Part shown: positions 10,620 to 31,300 of the stretch, piece by piece
How positions within the stretch are numbered: position 1 is the first letter of the stretch
Layout: each line of letters begins with the position of its first letter
Program-made: the position numbers and the translations under genes
The notes under the pieces: model-generated
What the model saw: only the letters and a program-made list of their open reading frames with translations
Databases searched by the model: none
What the model was told of the DNA's origin: nothing
Assembly (NCBI GenBank): GCA_963920635.1
Contig: OY987306.1
Location: 12,914,001 to 12,978,000 of the forward strand
Reading direction: 5' to 3'
DNA length: 64,000 bases
From: Pseudeuparius sepicola
Taxonomy: Eukaryota; Arthropoda; Insecta; Coleoptera; Anthribidae

Positions 10620-11403
10620 TATTTACATTTACACTCACAATCTTACATCTTTGTTGTTAATAATAATATCGTTTTAACAATGGCAGGCATTGTCCTAGCT
10701 AACTAGCTTTTAAAATTGAGGGTACAGTTTACTCCGGCCTTTTTTTTCGACAAAAATACACCCTGTATACACTGTGTACTGATAGCAAAGTCTAGTATTC
10801 TCTAGACTTTGGTGATAGGTTCGGCCAATTATTGGGGCAACACCAAACAGAATGTCAACTTACAATTAGATTTTTTTTATCGTTTACACCCCTTGGGCAC
10901 TAAATCGCCGGACACACAGTATATATTTTTATTAGTTATTACTTAAGCTAAAAAAATAAAAATAAATAACGACCTCTTTCTGTATTCAACATTTTTTCAG
11001 AAAAACGCCTAGGTACATCAAAAAATACTCCCTAATAGAGGGAAGGAAATCAGTTTTTTCACTTTTCTCAAAGTTTTCATTTTGGACATAGGTATGTTTT
11101 GTTTTTCAAATCAACGTAAGAAATTGAAGCAACATAATGTAGATCATTATATCCTATAAAGAAGAGAATTTTAAAAATCTGCCAATCCGTTAAAATCGTC
11201 AAATATCAAACTGAAATACGCCCAACCCTGAATCTATTCCTAATTTTATAAAAGCCAAATCGTAGAATTATTTCACTGGCCCCTTCTCCCTTCTCCCCCG
11301 TGTCTATTTTAAAAGCTTTTATTTAACTTGCAATGTATGTATGTTTGTATGTATGTAATTTGTTCGGGTGGAATCTTGCAACTCAATTTTGAAGCAGATA
11401 TCT
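10620..11403. other. Non-coding spacer with a stray element end
   Basis: ACACCCTGTATAC near 10758-10772 looks like one terminus of a CAGGGTG-type element, but I find no partner end nearby. Nothing else is supportable. Confidence 0.3.
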
Positions 11404-11740
11404 TCAACCGATCGAGCTGAAATTTTGTACACACGTTTAATTTGGATGACAATGCATGATTATATGTGTGACGTCATTCTAAATCCAACATGGCGGATCA
11501 CCCAAGATGGCGGACTAGTTAAATTTCAACCGATCGAGCTGAAATTTTGTACACACGTTTAATTTGGATGACAATGCATGATTATATGTGTGACGTCATT
11601 CTAAATCCAACATGGCGGAACACTCAAGATGGCGGACTAGTTAAATTTCAACCGATCGAGCTGAAATTTTGTACACACGTTTAATTTGGATGACAATGCA
11701 TGATTATATGTGGCGGAACACCCAAGATGGTCATTAGAAG
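11404..11740. repeat. Tandem repeat, 122-bp unit, about 2.7 copies
   Basis: TCAACCGATCGAGCTGAAAT recurs at 11404, 11526 and 11648, exactly 122 bp apart. The units carry GTGTGACGTCATTC and the AAGATGGCGGACTAGTT segment; the last copy is truncated. Confidence 0.85.
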
Positions 11741-11859
11741 GTCTCCTCATTGAAGAGCTAGACTGTTCTAAACTAACCGGCAAACGACCTTGCAACAATG
11801 ATGCGTTAACTGAGATGAATAGACTCAGACACCTGGCCAAACTAAAAATTACAAAATAA
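11731..11859 (+). pseudogene. Coding-like 42-codon fragment after the tandem repeat
   Basis: The frame is open from 11731 to the TAA at 11857. The peptide (SLEGLLIEELDCSKL..., ending in HLAKLKITK) has protein-like composition, with acidic and basic clusters. Its place between a repeat and a palindrome suggests the tail of a mobile-element gene. I do not recognise the family. Confidence 0.25.
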
Positions 11860-12185
11860 ATTAAAAGTAAAAAAATATTTTAAAAAAAGCTTTTATTTAA
11901 ATGCGCTAAAAAGAATAAAATAATCTTTTCTTTTAAAACTTTTACTATCAACTTATAACGTCATTCCACAATTTATATGATATAAAAGCTTGTCGCGAGA
12001 TTTAAGTTTTCAAACTAAGTAAATACCACTACTTAAATCTCGCGACAAGCTTTTATATCATATAAATTGTGGAATGACGTTATAAGTTGATAGTAAAAGT
12101 TTTAAAAGAAAAGATTATTTAATTCTTTTTAGCGCATTTACATAAAAGCTTTTTTTAAAAATATTTTTTTACTTTTAATTTATTT
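11854..12185. mobile_element. Near-perfect palindrome, ~155-bp arms
   Basis: The ends AAATAAATTAAAAGTAAAAA and the mirror copy enclose arms matching almost base for base to the centre near 12020 (AAATCTCGCGACAAGC on both sides of a ~20-bp loop). Confidence 0.75.
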
Positions 12186-13014
12186 AGACTTGTTTGCCCC
12201 GCCCCGAACACAAACGAGTATTGGAATACGAAATTGTCGAGTACGAAATCTACCACTAGGTGGCGTTGAAGTCTAATTATCGATTTTGTTAGAGTCATTG
12301 TAATTATCGAAAATAGATGGTGCTAAACAGTAGTACTGGACGAGAGCTAAATAGAAATAATAATACCTCTATACACCAGTAGATGGAGTTGGTGCGCGGA
12401 AGCGAATGACTACGATCATTGGAAAAGGTTTTAAATACAATCGAATATCCATAGTCCTTCGCCTCCAAAAGCGCTCGGCATTTTATCTGGATCCGTGAGA
12501 GGTCTTTTTAAACCTTCAGTCAACGCTGTAAGCCTCTATTTGAGTAGGTACTTAATAAAGCATCAAAATATTAAAAAGATCAAAAAGTCACGTAAGCAGT
12601 CGTTTCATTTACTTTTCTCATTGCCATTTATCCCTTGGCCAAAACTAACCATTACAAGAGGTAATCGCGAACATTTGTCCATTATTTTCGGATGCATTTT
12701 GCAGAACATCGCCTACAATACAATAATCCTGTTCTGAAAATATTGCTTTAAATTTACGAAAGTTTCATACATCTGGCAACAATGCAAACGTGTATGACGG
12801 CAAGCGTCGTCTCAGATCATGCGTCATACGCCCTGGAATCAGTCGAAAATAGGGGGCCAAATAGGTAAAAATGCGGGTTAGAAAAAAATTAATTGCGGCT
12901 TTAAAACAAAGTTGTTTTTACCTACCCACTGTTAAAATTATAATGTATTTATGAATAAATCACCGAATGAATGAATAAATCGTTGATTCCAATGAAATTA
13001 AATTCCCAGACCTA
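12186..13014. other. Non-coding, nothing recognised
   Basis: No exon-like frame with splice sites and no clear repeat is visible in this stretch. Confidence 0.3.
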
Positions 13015-14094
13015 CAGGGTGTCTCATTTTGACTTGGAACACCCCTGTAAAATTTGAACTGGCTTACGGATTTTAACGAATTTTTGTTTGTATATAGGGC
13101 CCTCCTAGAAGTAGTTATCAAACACTTTTCAATGACCATGCGATTATTCCAGGGCCGGATTAAAAAAAAAATTACCCAAATTTTCTAGTTAAGGTATCAG
13201 CGATTTTTTTAACGGAAATCTAATAACGTGACGTTAATCAGCGCCCCTGAAAACCCCTAGATTCCAAATTTCAAGAAATTATTCCCACAAATTATACTTT
13301 TTACAATGCATCACAATTGCAAAAAATAAAAATTTCACTTTGAGTTCAGCTATTAAGGTGGCTATGGAAACAAGTGTAAGATTATACACTACAAAGTACG
13401 TATTTGAAGAATGTAATTAAAAGCAGCAATATTTTAAACGGCAGAAATGTATTTACGAATCGATTAGAAATTATTACATTTTATACCCACTAAATTATTT
13501 TTAACACCTAAATTATTTTAGCAACATCAACCCCTGAATAACACTTGTTGTAAATATGCATAAACTGACATTTCTGCAAGCCATTGTTTTTCCACGGCCT
13601 ACCTGCGACGGCAGTGAGCTCTCTTGCGTCTCAAATGGCATAAAATTTGTACTGTACAGCAATAATGAAAAGAGAAACCGAGTACAGTTTCCGATCAGGT
13701 TTATTACTATTGTACCCTGTGGACCTCTTTTTACCATTTTCACTTGTTTCCATAGCCACCTTAATAGCTGAACTCAAATTGAAATTTTGATTTTTTGCAA
13801 TTGTGATGCAGTGTAAAAAGTATAATTTGTGGGAATAATTTCTTGAAATTTGGAATCTGGGGGTTTTCAGGGGCGCTGATTAACGCCACATTATCAGATT
13901 TCCGATTAAAAAAAATCGCCTCGAAAATTTGGGTCAATTTTTTTTTTAATCCGGCCCTGGAATAATCGTGTGGTCATTGAAAAGTGTTTTATAAGTAAGT
14001 CTAGGAGGGCCCTGTATACAAAAAAAAATTCCTTCTAATCCGTAAGCCAGTTCAAATTTTACAGGGGTGTTCCAGATCAAAATGAGACACCCTG
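13015..14094. mobile_element. Foldback element, CAGGGTGTCTC...GAGACACCCTG
   Basis: The ends are inverted copies and TA flanks both (13013-13014, 14095-14096). The arms mirror each other over several hundred bases, for example CTGGCTTACGGATT near 13060 against the inverse near 14040. The part from 13216 onward is repeated at 14508-15386 because of the tandem duplication. Confidence 0.8.
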
Positions 14095-14507
14095 TATGTG
14101 CAATCCTACCTGTAATACAAATTTATCTGTGAAGAATCAATTTTATCAACCTCTTATCATGAAAATAGTAGGAATTTTGGATATAGGAATAAAAAGAAAA
14201 GTGGGAATAAGTTGCCCCAAATTAATGTCAGGAAATGTCCTTTTTAAAAAGCATACCTACAGTGTGGCCCGTTTGGAATGGAGACACCTCTGTAAAATTG
14301 TTATTTTTTCTCCGATTTCGAAAAACTTTTTTTTGTTAGATAGGTCTCTGAAAATACCATTCGACACATCTTCCAATTGTTTTGAAAACCAAACATGTGG
14401 CTAACTGCGACATTTTTTATACACCCAAAATTCAAGAAACCATATTAGGCACTTTTTTATCAAAAAAATTTACTAAAAAAAGTTGTTTAGAATGAACCAA
14501 AAATCCC
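13216..14507 (+). repeat. Unit 1 of a recent 1,292-bp tandem duplication
   Basis: Unit 1 recurs at 14508-15799 with only a few base differences (for example near 13917 against 15209). The pentamer AAATC lies at 13216, 14508 and 15800, that is at both outer borders and at the join. The unit contains most of the foldback at 13015-14094 plus the left arm of the element complete at 15552. Confidence 0.93.
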
Positions 14508-15799
14508 AAATCTAATAACGTGACGTTAATCAGCGCCCCTGAAAACCCCTAGATTCCAAATTTCAAGAAATTATTCCCACAAATTATACTTTTTACAATG
14601 CATCACAATTGCAAAAAATAAAAATTTCACTTTGAGTTCAGCTATTAAGGTGGCTATGGAAACAAGTGTAAGATTATACACTACAAAGTACGTATTTGAA
14701 GAATGTAATTAAAAGCAGCAATATTTTAAACGGCAGAAATGTATTTACGAATCGATTAGAAATTATTACATTTTATACCCACTAAATTATTTTTAACACC
14801 TAAATTATTTTAGCAACATCAACCCCTGAATAACACTTGTTGTAAATATGCATAAACTGACATTTCTGCAAGCCATTGTTTTTCCACGGCCTACCTGCGA
14901 CGGCAGTGAGCTCTCTTGCGTCTCAAATGGCATAAAATTTGTACTGTACAGCAATAATGAAAAGAGAAACCGAGTACAGTTTCCGATCAGGTTTATTACT
15001 ATTGTACCCTGTGGACCTCTTTTTACCATTTTCACTTGTTTCCATAGCCACCTTAATAGCTGAACTCAAATTGAAATTTTGATTTTTTGCAATTGTGATG
15101 CAGTGTAAAAAGTATAATTTGTGGGAATAATTTCTTGAAATTTGGAATCTGGGGGTTTTCAGGGGCGCTGATTAACGCCACATTATCAGATTTCCGATAA
15201 AAAAAAATCGCTTCGAAAATTTGGGTCAATTTTTTTTTTAATCCGGCCCTGGAATAATCGTGTGGTCATTGAAAAGTGTTTTATAAGTAAGTCTAGGAGG
15301 GCCCTGTATACAAAAAAAAATTCCTTCTAATCCGTAAGCCAGTTCAAATTTTACAGGGGTGTTCCAGATCAAAATGAGACACCCTGTATGTGCAATCCTA
15401 CCTGTAATACAAATTTATCTGTGAAGAATCAATTTTATCAACCTCTTATCATGAAAATAGTAGGAATTTTGGATATAGGAATAAAAAGAAAAGTGGGAAT
15501 AAGTTGCCCCAAATTAATGTCAGGAAATGTCCTTTTTAAAAAGCATACCTACAGTGTGGCCCGTTTGGAATGGAGACACCTCTGTAAAATTGTTATTTTT
15601 TCTCCGATTTCGAAAAACTTTTTTTTGTTAGATAGGTCTCTGAAAATACCATTCGACACATCTTCCAATTGTTTTGAAAACCAAACATGTGGCTAACTGC
15701 GACATTTTTTATACACCCAAAATTCAAGAAACCATATTAGGCACTTTTTTATCAAAAAAATTTACTAAAAAAAGTTGTTTAGAATGAACCAAAAATCCC
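14508..15799 (+). repeat. Unit 2 of the 1,292-bp tandem duplication
   Basis: Direct copy of 13216-14507. All short open frames are duplicated with it at +1292. The continuation after 15800 completes the second foldback's arm, so unit 2 retains the original right flank and unit 1 the original left flank. Confidence 0.93.
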
Positions 15800-16125
15800 A
15801 AATCCAAAGTTTTCCCAAAATCAAAAAATAAAAAATTTCCGAAAAAATAAATTGAAGGTCCAAACATTACATTTTAATGAATTTCTACGGATAGCAAAGT
15901 GCGCCATGGAAATTTGAAGTTAAAAAATTAACTTTGGCAACCGTAAAAATTGATTAAAATGTGATTTTTGGACCTTAATTTATTTTTTTCGGAAATTTTT
16001 GATTTTTTGATTTTGATAAAACTTTGGATTTGGGATTTTTGGTTCATTCTAAACAACTTTTTTTAGTAAATTTTTTTGATAAAAAAAATGCCTAATATGA
16101 TTTCTTATAATGATTATATAATATA

Positions 16126-16719
16126 CAGGGTGATTCAAAACTATGCGGCAACCTTTCAGGGGCGTAATTTACTCGTTAAAATAAGACGAAAAGTTCATAT
16201 TAATATGGGTCCAAAAACTCTTCGTTTCGAAGATACAGGGTGATTAAAAAATGTTAATATGAGGACGCGAAAGTATCCAGTGGCGGAGGTAAGGGTAATC
16301 GGTGCCATAAATTAAAGAAAAAAAAATAGAATGGCCCTGTACAATACAACAATTTATTATGTTATTGAATAAACAATACAATTTGGAACAAAAAATGCCT
16401 CTTTTATTTTTTCATATCTCTCTCCCTTTCGAGGAAAGTTGGAGTTTTCTGATTTGTCGTCTTTTTTCGACTCTAACGCTTTTTCGGGTTGAGGTATGTA
16501 ACTATTATTTGAAGTAGGAGTATGTAATTTTCGTTACTAGTAAAGCGCTAAGGCATAAAAAAATAATTGATTGTTAATAGATATATTTTTTAAAAGTTTA
16601 ATCACCCTGTATTTTCGTAACGAAGAGTTTTTGGACCCATGTTAATATGAACTTTTCGTCTTATTTTAACGAGTAAAGTACGCACCTGAAAGGGTGCCGC
16701 ATAGTTTTGAATCACCCTG
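16126..16719. mobile_element. Nested foldback element, CAGGGTGATTC...GAATCACCCTG
   Basis: The ends are mirror copies with TA on each side (16124-16125, 16720-16721). It sits inside the right arm of the 15552-16899 element; the host arm resumes directly after it (TAATATGATTTTGGGGG). Confidence 0.8.
16236..16609. mobile_element. Third-level nested element, CAGGGTGATTAAA...TTTAATCACCCTG
   Basis: TA-flanked mirror ends (16234-16235 and 16610-16611). It splits the inner element symmetrically: the sequence before it (ACTCTTCGTTTCGAAGA) is resumed in inverse form after it (TTTTCGTAACGAAGAG). Confidence 0.75.
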
Positions 16720-16901
16720 TATAATATGATTTTGGGGGTATAAAAAATGTCGCAGTTAGCCAGGTGTTTGGTTTTCAAAACAATTGGATGGTGTCTCGAA
16801 TGGTATTTTCAGAGACCTATCTAAGAAAAAAAGTTTTTTAAAATCGGAGCAAAAATAACAAATTTACAAAGGTGTCTCCATTCCAAACGGGCCACAGTGT
16901 A

Positions 16902-17388
16902 TATAAAATAAGTTTGAGTAAAGTTTTTATTGCCATTACAGTTAAAATATTATTATATAGTTTCCAGAACTAATTGATCAATTAAAACAATAGCAATTTA
17001 TACAACTATAAGTATGCAAAGCACTACTTTACCGAAAAAATGACTGTATTTGGGCTCGGCTTTTGGACTCGTCAAAATATCGTTCATCGTTCGGGTACGC
17101 ACATGAGTTGTATACAGGTACAACATTTTTTCTACAGCCATTTTAATCATAATAAAAAAAGCAAGTTACTAATTACCATCCGTGGCTGCACGGCAGTTCT
17201 ATAACTTGATGATGTTTCTTCTTCCTCGCGTCAAGCATAAGAAATAATTAGTGAGCAAAGTAGGTACCAATTTTGCGCACTGTTTTGAAACAATGAAAAA
17301 AAATCGCAATTGTGCTTTGAAAACAATGTCTTAATATTATGTACTTTTGTTCACGGTTGTAGAAAAACTTATTTTGAATAATTGAGTT
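16902..17388. other. Intergenic spacer / 3' region of the IQCA1-like gene
   Basis: No repeat or gene is visible. The 3' untranslated region of the minus-strand gene must lie in the upper part. An ATTAAA on the minus strand (17142-17147) is a possible poly(A) signal. Confidence 0.3.
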
Positions 17389-25885
<8,497 letters not shown>

Positions 25886-26221
25886 TTTCTACTTATTAAG
25901 GTGAATTCGTAAATGATGATCGGACTAGGTACAAGAGCAAAATTAAAGACCGATACCGGCATGGCAACATGCAACGCGGTTAAAGTTTGATCGTTATTAG
26001 AGTCGTGCGAGGGAAAATTAACCAAACTGCTTGAGTGAGGGTGGCATGAATTTATCGATGCATGAAATTAAAAACAAACAACTGCATTATTTCCATTTGT
26101 AATTTCGCGACTTTCCCCCAATTATCAAAAAAAAAAGTGTAGCAAGCACTTCCTTGTCACATGGTCCTGCTAATTTTTTACTCAAAGTAAAAGTATAGGC
26201 AAATTATATATTTTATAATTA
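25886..26221. other. Upstream region of the IQCA1-like gene
   Basis: It holds the 5' untranslated region and promoter by position. I see no convincing TATA box. Confidence 0.3.
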
Positions 26222-26475
26222 TTAGACCGGGAGTTAGTGATTTTTGGATATGCCTTTCAGAGGGCATTATAATGGGTATACATCCTCACTGTAATAATAA
26301 GGTACGAATCAGAGAGTCGATAGGCAAGAGTCACTTCTCCATATGAAGAACCCAGGAAGACTCTCTCGTTCATACCTTATTATCGTGAGAATGTACGAAT
26401 TATAATGCCCTCTGAAAGGCATACTTACTGAGTAAAATCTCATTCAAAAATTCAAGAATGTCACTACCGGGTCTA
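26222..26475. mobile_element. Palindromic MITE
   Basis: TTAGACCGGG...TAGTGA at the left is mirrored by TCACTACCGGGTCTAA at the right; arms include GCCTTTCAGAGGGCATTATA and its inverse, around a ~70-bp centre. Confidence 0.65.
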
Positions 26476-26689
26476 AATAAATAATGTGGAAAGATTTTAA
26501 ATTTTGAACGGAATCTGAATTAGGAATTTAGGAATTTAGGTCTTAGTATTATTAAGAACCTAAACTGATCGAACGGGTGGAGCATCCCCCGTTTTACGAA
26601 GAACCACCAGCGTATAATGCCAGATAATGAAATTTGTTTAGTATAATTTTCTGCAGAACATGTAGGAATTGTGACTGACCACGGCAATC

Positions 26690-27236
26690 GCTTTTTAAAA
26701 ACGTTTTTTCCAGTTAACGTGAGAAACTCGATTTTCTCGGTAGCTTAAAAAATAAATTGATGGTTAAAAAATCAAGCTTTTGTAAAATTTTCCGAAGAAT
26801 AATTAGAATATACCTTTTTAACAGATAATATCAGGGATCAGTATACGGGGAGTAACAAATAAGTATCACTTTTCACTCCGACTTCCGGTTTGACCGGAAG
26901 TGAGCGTCATGTGGTCATATTTTTGAGACACCCTGTATATTTTGTTTTTAGCTCCTTTTCTTCTCCCAATTTCGATGATACATAGTTTTATATATTTATC
27001 TCTAACCGTATGTTTTAGCATTCCATGCAAAGATGTTAATTTATCATTTATCATACTCGTAATATTATTTAACGAAATTTATCAAAAAATCAGAATTTGC
27101 TACTTTGTTATTTTTAACTATATAAAACTATACATTCATAAAATTCTACACAACTTTAGTTTTTGAACCATCAATTATTTATCTTTAAAGTTTCCGAGAA
27201 AACCGGGTTTATCACGTTAAATGGGACACTCTGTAC
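26690..27236. repeat. Degenerate inverted-repeat element
   Basis: AACGTGAGAAACTCGATTTT near 26715 has an inverted counterpart near 27190-27220, followed by GGGACACTCTGTAC, a diverged CAGGGTG-type end. AGACACCCTGTATAT at 26926-26940 is a second terminus inside. Old and incomplete. Confidence 0.4.
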
Positions 27237-27239
27237 AAG

Positions 27240-28368
27240 ACTGATTACCTATACCTATATCTTATAACGTTTACAAGTGAACGTAAACACAATGCATTTT
27301 TAATTTTAGTTGCGATTTTTCAACTGTTGGAAATTTCTCAATTTGTGAAAATGTACCCTCCAGCAACACTGAAAAATAGGGCTACACTATATCCAAGTTA
27401 CAGAGGCAGTGAATCAAAACATTAGCAACCACGTGGTCGCGATGTGACCTATTCTGTTGTTGTTCTGGCCGTCGTAAAATCTCAAGTGTTTAGGCGGCAA
27501 GCGGAATGCAGTTCCGGCTCTTCCCATAGTCGAGTTTGCTGCATATTTTAGATCGGATCGCGAGCAGTATATTCTGTAAATTTATTTTGCTACTTAATTT
27601 AAAGAAATAAAGATCCACGAAGGGTAAAAACACAATTTTTAGAACTTCTAAAAGAATTACTTCAGAATTACGAGCCACTTGGCATCTCATATTATTAGTC
27701 AAACCCTGGTAATCGATCGCAAAGCGTTCATATGATTTTTTTTATATGTACTGCCGCTGTAACTTGGATAGACTAGAGTTCCGAACCCCGAACTATCCTA
27801 TTGTAGGCAGGATTACGCGTACCAAATTTGAAACTGATATTTATAATAGATATATTCTTTAGAACTGATTTTAGTGATTTGAACAGGATAATACAATGGC
27901 ATTTTGAATTATTTGAATAATACCTAAGTGGAAAAAGAATTTTAAGCCAATTCATATAAATCGCCTAAATAATTTTGAAAAAAAATAAGCCTATTATCGT
28001 GGGGATAAACAAAAGTAGAATATTTTTTACCAAACTTTGGTTTCAGACTTAACATTTAAAATCGATTTAGCAAATAAAAATGTTTGTATTTTTTGTCCAA
28101 ACACAATACCTTCTTACGTGGTGACGAAATAAAAAGTAAGTTTTCTACGTTATTTTAAAATGACACCCATAAAGGAAAACTCTTTATTACAAATAAATAG
28201 TATGCAATTTAGCCAGAGAATTTTGCCTTTGCTTTAAACATCAATACATTTTGTAGTAGAGGGAAGTTTAAGTAGACACTCTGTATATGTAATAGTTTAT
28301 TATCGACGTAACCCAATGTAGACATATAATATATAACAAAGAAAAATATATTTTACTGGATATGCAAT
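27240..28368. other. Intergenic region, 3' side of the nucleoside transporter
   Basis: No gene is supportable. A minus-strand AATAAA at 28183-28188, about 180 bp after the transporter stop, is a plausible poly(A) signal. Confidence 0.35.
28183..28188 (-). terminator. Candidate poly(A) signal of the transporter gene
   Basis: AATAAA on the minus strand about 180 bp past the stop codon. Position fits, but hexamers of this kind are frequent in AT-rich DNA. Confidence 0.3.
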
Positions 28369-31300
28369 TTAATGATTTGCGTCTGTTACATTTTCCAGTT
28401 GAACAGTCGAAGTTGACATGGTTGATGTGGAGCTCAAAAATGGTGAAGATGTGAACAGCCCTATAATCGATACGTTGTGCAGTTCTGAGGTCTTTACTTG
28501 GATGGCATTTGGACCGCACGGGTGCTGACGAATTGGTTTTAAGATACTTTCTAGCGAATAAGCTACTAGGGATCCAGCAGCTAAACCGAACATGTATAGT
28601 AGTGTCATCATGTTACCTGGAATTGTAGAAAAATAAATTAGGTACAGCAGTTTTTTTTAATGACTCTTAAAATCAAAAACAATACAATGATATTATGATA
28701 GGTTCTTGAACAAAAGTACTTTTCTAAGAATAAGTAGATCGGAACTAACCGACAGCATCGGAAACGTCCTCATTTTCCACAAAAAAGGGACTTATCTGCT
28801 TTTTCTCTTTGATAAGTACAGAAATTTTAAGGGAAGGTGGGGAAAAATGCGCTTGTTAGGGATATGCAATTAATTTTTTTTAAGTGAGTAAGTATTATCG
28901 TCAAAATAGTTTGTCGGGCGTAGACAACCCCTTCCAACCATTTTAAAGAGGAGACCCGCCATCTTCGTTATTTTTCAGCGACCCGTAGTGATTTTTTTGC
29001 AAACTCATCCATAATGACGCAAGGAACGAGAAATACCCTTTGAAGAAATTTGTCAGGCGTAAACAACCCCTCCTAGCGAGGGGTTGTGAGGGGTTGTTTA
29101 GTCAATTTGTTCAAAATGTTGTTTCTCCTCTCAGGCGTTATTATGGACGGGTCTGAAAAAAAAACGACTCGTTGCTGAAAAATAAGGAAATTATCGAATT
29201 TTTTCTTTAAGGAGGTTGGGAGGGGTTGTTTAAGCCCGACAAATTTTTTTCAAGAAGTTTTTCTCTTTCCGGAGTCATTATGAACGGCTCTGCAAAAAAT
29301 CCTGACAGGTTGCTGAAAAATAACGAAGTAAGCGAGTTTTCCCTCTAAAGGGGTTGGGAGGGGTTGTCGCCCGACAAATTTTTTAATAAGAGAAAAAATT
29401 CACTCATCCGTGAGAAAGAAAGGAAATTTAAAAAAATATTCGAAATTTTTAACAAGTTAGGGCTCATACTGTGCTATAAATTATCTTATTTTTTCAAAGG
29501 GCCACATGATGTCTATAATTTTAGCAAAAATTTTCTGGCCAGTGTAGTAGGTAGGTATGGGTAAATTGAAATTTGTTTGAAAATGGGGCAATAAAGATTG
29601 TTGTTTTTTAAGCGGGTAATAAAAAGAGTACTTAGAGGTGCCTGCTCACTAAAATGCGCCGCAAGCAATTTTTTTTTAGAACAGTTAAGGACAAATTCAG
29701 TTTAAATGAAGTATAATAAATTAAAATGTATTTTTTCCTAGTTTTTTTTCTCAATGGAGCAGCGCCTTATCTACGACCCTGGTAAGGTAACCGGTAAACT
29801 TGTGGCTCAGGCAGGGCAAACATTCTGCCAGGCAGGGCAACGCCCTGCCTGGCCCCCCCCCTGGCTACGGCCCTGCTGGGACATGATCTTGTATTCTCCG
29901 AAACTTTTTCTGAAGTATGTCTATGAGCAGTTTTGCGATGTAAAATTTAATCTCCCTCATTTTTTGTATCTTGTAAATTGGTCATAAAAACAGTGTTTTA
30001 AGCATAGTTATCGGATACGATGACTATGGTTGTAAGCGTTGACTGACGTGTCAGTCAACGGTTTTAAGGGTAGGGTTCTTTGGAATAAAATACCTGATTT
30101 CCAAATGCATGGCGTAATTCTAAATGAAACGAAAATATGAAAAACGACTAACATGTAGTAATGTAATGCTTCTTTGGTTCTTCAGAATGCATCCTGTGTC
30201 AATGAGAATTGAGAGCTATTTGAACTAAGCTTTCGTCCACGATTACACAGTACTTAGGTCACGACGATATGACCGAGACTGATTGTTGGCATCACTGGTA
30301 TCATAATTTATAGAAAATTAAATTAGACACGCGTCTTTTCTGCTACCGGCAAACCCTCGTTTTTTCATTCCCCTCTCTATTATTTGTTTCTCTATAAATT
30401 CCGATTCCAATGATACATGTTCCGTGTAATCGTGGACGAAAGCTTAGCTCAAACAGATTTGTTGACGTAGGATTTATCCAGAAGAACCAAAGAGGTACCC
30501 CCAATGACCTCACCCATCTGGAAAGCAGGTATCTTTTTCCAAAAAGTCTGTTGATTTCGAAAACAATAGTTTTTAAGACAAATTTACAAGATACAAAGAA
30601 TTAGGAAAATTAAATTGTACACTATGAAAATGATCCACAGACTCCATAGACATATGCCAGAAGAAGTTGGGAGGGGAAATTATATATCATGTCTCCCCGC
30701 GACTTGGACATAAATAATAATAACTTGTACAAAATCTCAACTGGATATCTTCAAAATTGCCCAAAATCCAAAATACTTATAACAAAAAACTGATTTTAGA
30801 CATTCGACGCTTGTCCAACCAAATGATCAGTGGGGAAAATTTTATTTCTCACAGAGTTGCGAAGGGCCACCTGCGACTGAAGGAAATTCACACAATAAGA
30901 AACGGAGGGGGGCGTACAAAAGTCTCTCACAGCTCGCACTCTGTCCACTCACCTGAAGAATGTGAATAGGACCATCTACCCAGCGCTGGGTTCTTCTTAA
31001 GTACCACACCGCTCCAACACAATGGGGCAAAACTTACTACTGCTTCTTAGTGATCCGTGAGAGGGGAAAATAAAAAATTCAAACTAAATTCAAACAGCTA
31101 TTAGAGCATTCCTGAATTCAATTCAATTTAACGTGAACTGCCAACCGTGAGAGTGGGAAATTCAAGTAGTTAAAATTAGTAGTTGCAGTTCGTTTTTTGC
31201 TTTTCCCCATCTCACGGTTGACAGTTCACGTTCACTAAAAAGTAGCAGCTATCAAGCATCCGTTTGTACAACACTTCTTGACGTGCAATAGTATGCCCTC

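Larger units (their letters stand above)
15552..16899. mobile_element. Foldback element (CAGTGTGGCCCG ends) carrying two nested elements
   Basis: The ends CAGTGTGGCCCGTTTGG and CCAAACGGGCCACAGTG mirror each other, with TA outside (15550-15551, 16900-16901). Its arms are interrupted on the right by the elements at 16126-16719 and 16236-16609. A truncated left arm is also present at 14260-14507 through the tandem duplication. Confidence 0.75.

Noticed and set aside
11404..11740. Regular repeat considered as a CRISPR-like array
   Set aside because: Units are contiguous 122-bp copies without unique spacers and the DNA is eukaryotic.
13513..15696. Pairs of identical open frames 1,292 bp apart looking like a duplicated gene family
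   Set aside because: They lie in the arms of a palindromic element, have mirror-image frames on the other strand, and are repeated only because of the tandem duplication.
30037..30060. Perfect 24-bp palindrome considered as an operator-like site
   Set aside because: Its half-site GTTGACTGAC is part of the MITE family seen at 52997, so it is better read as a transposon remnant.
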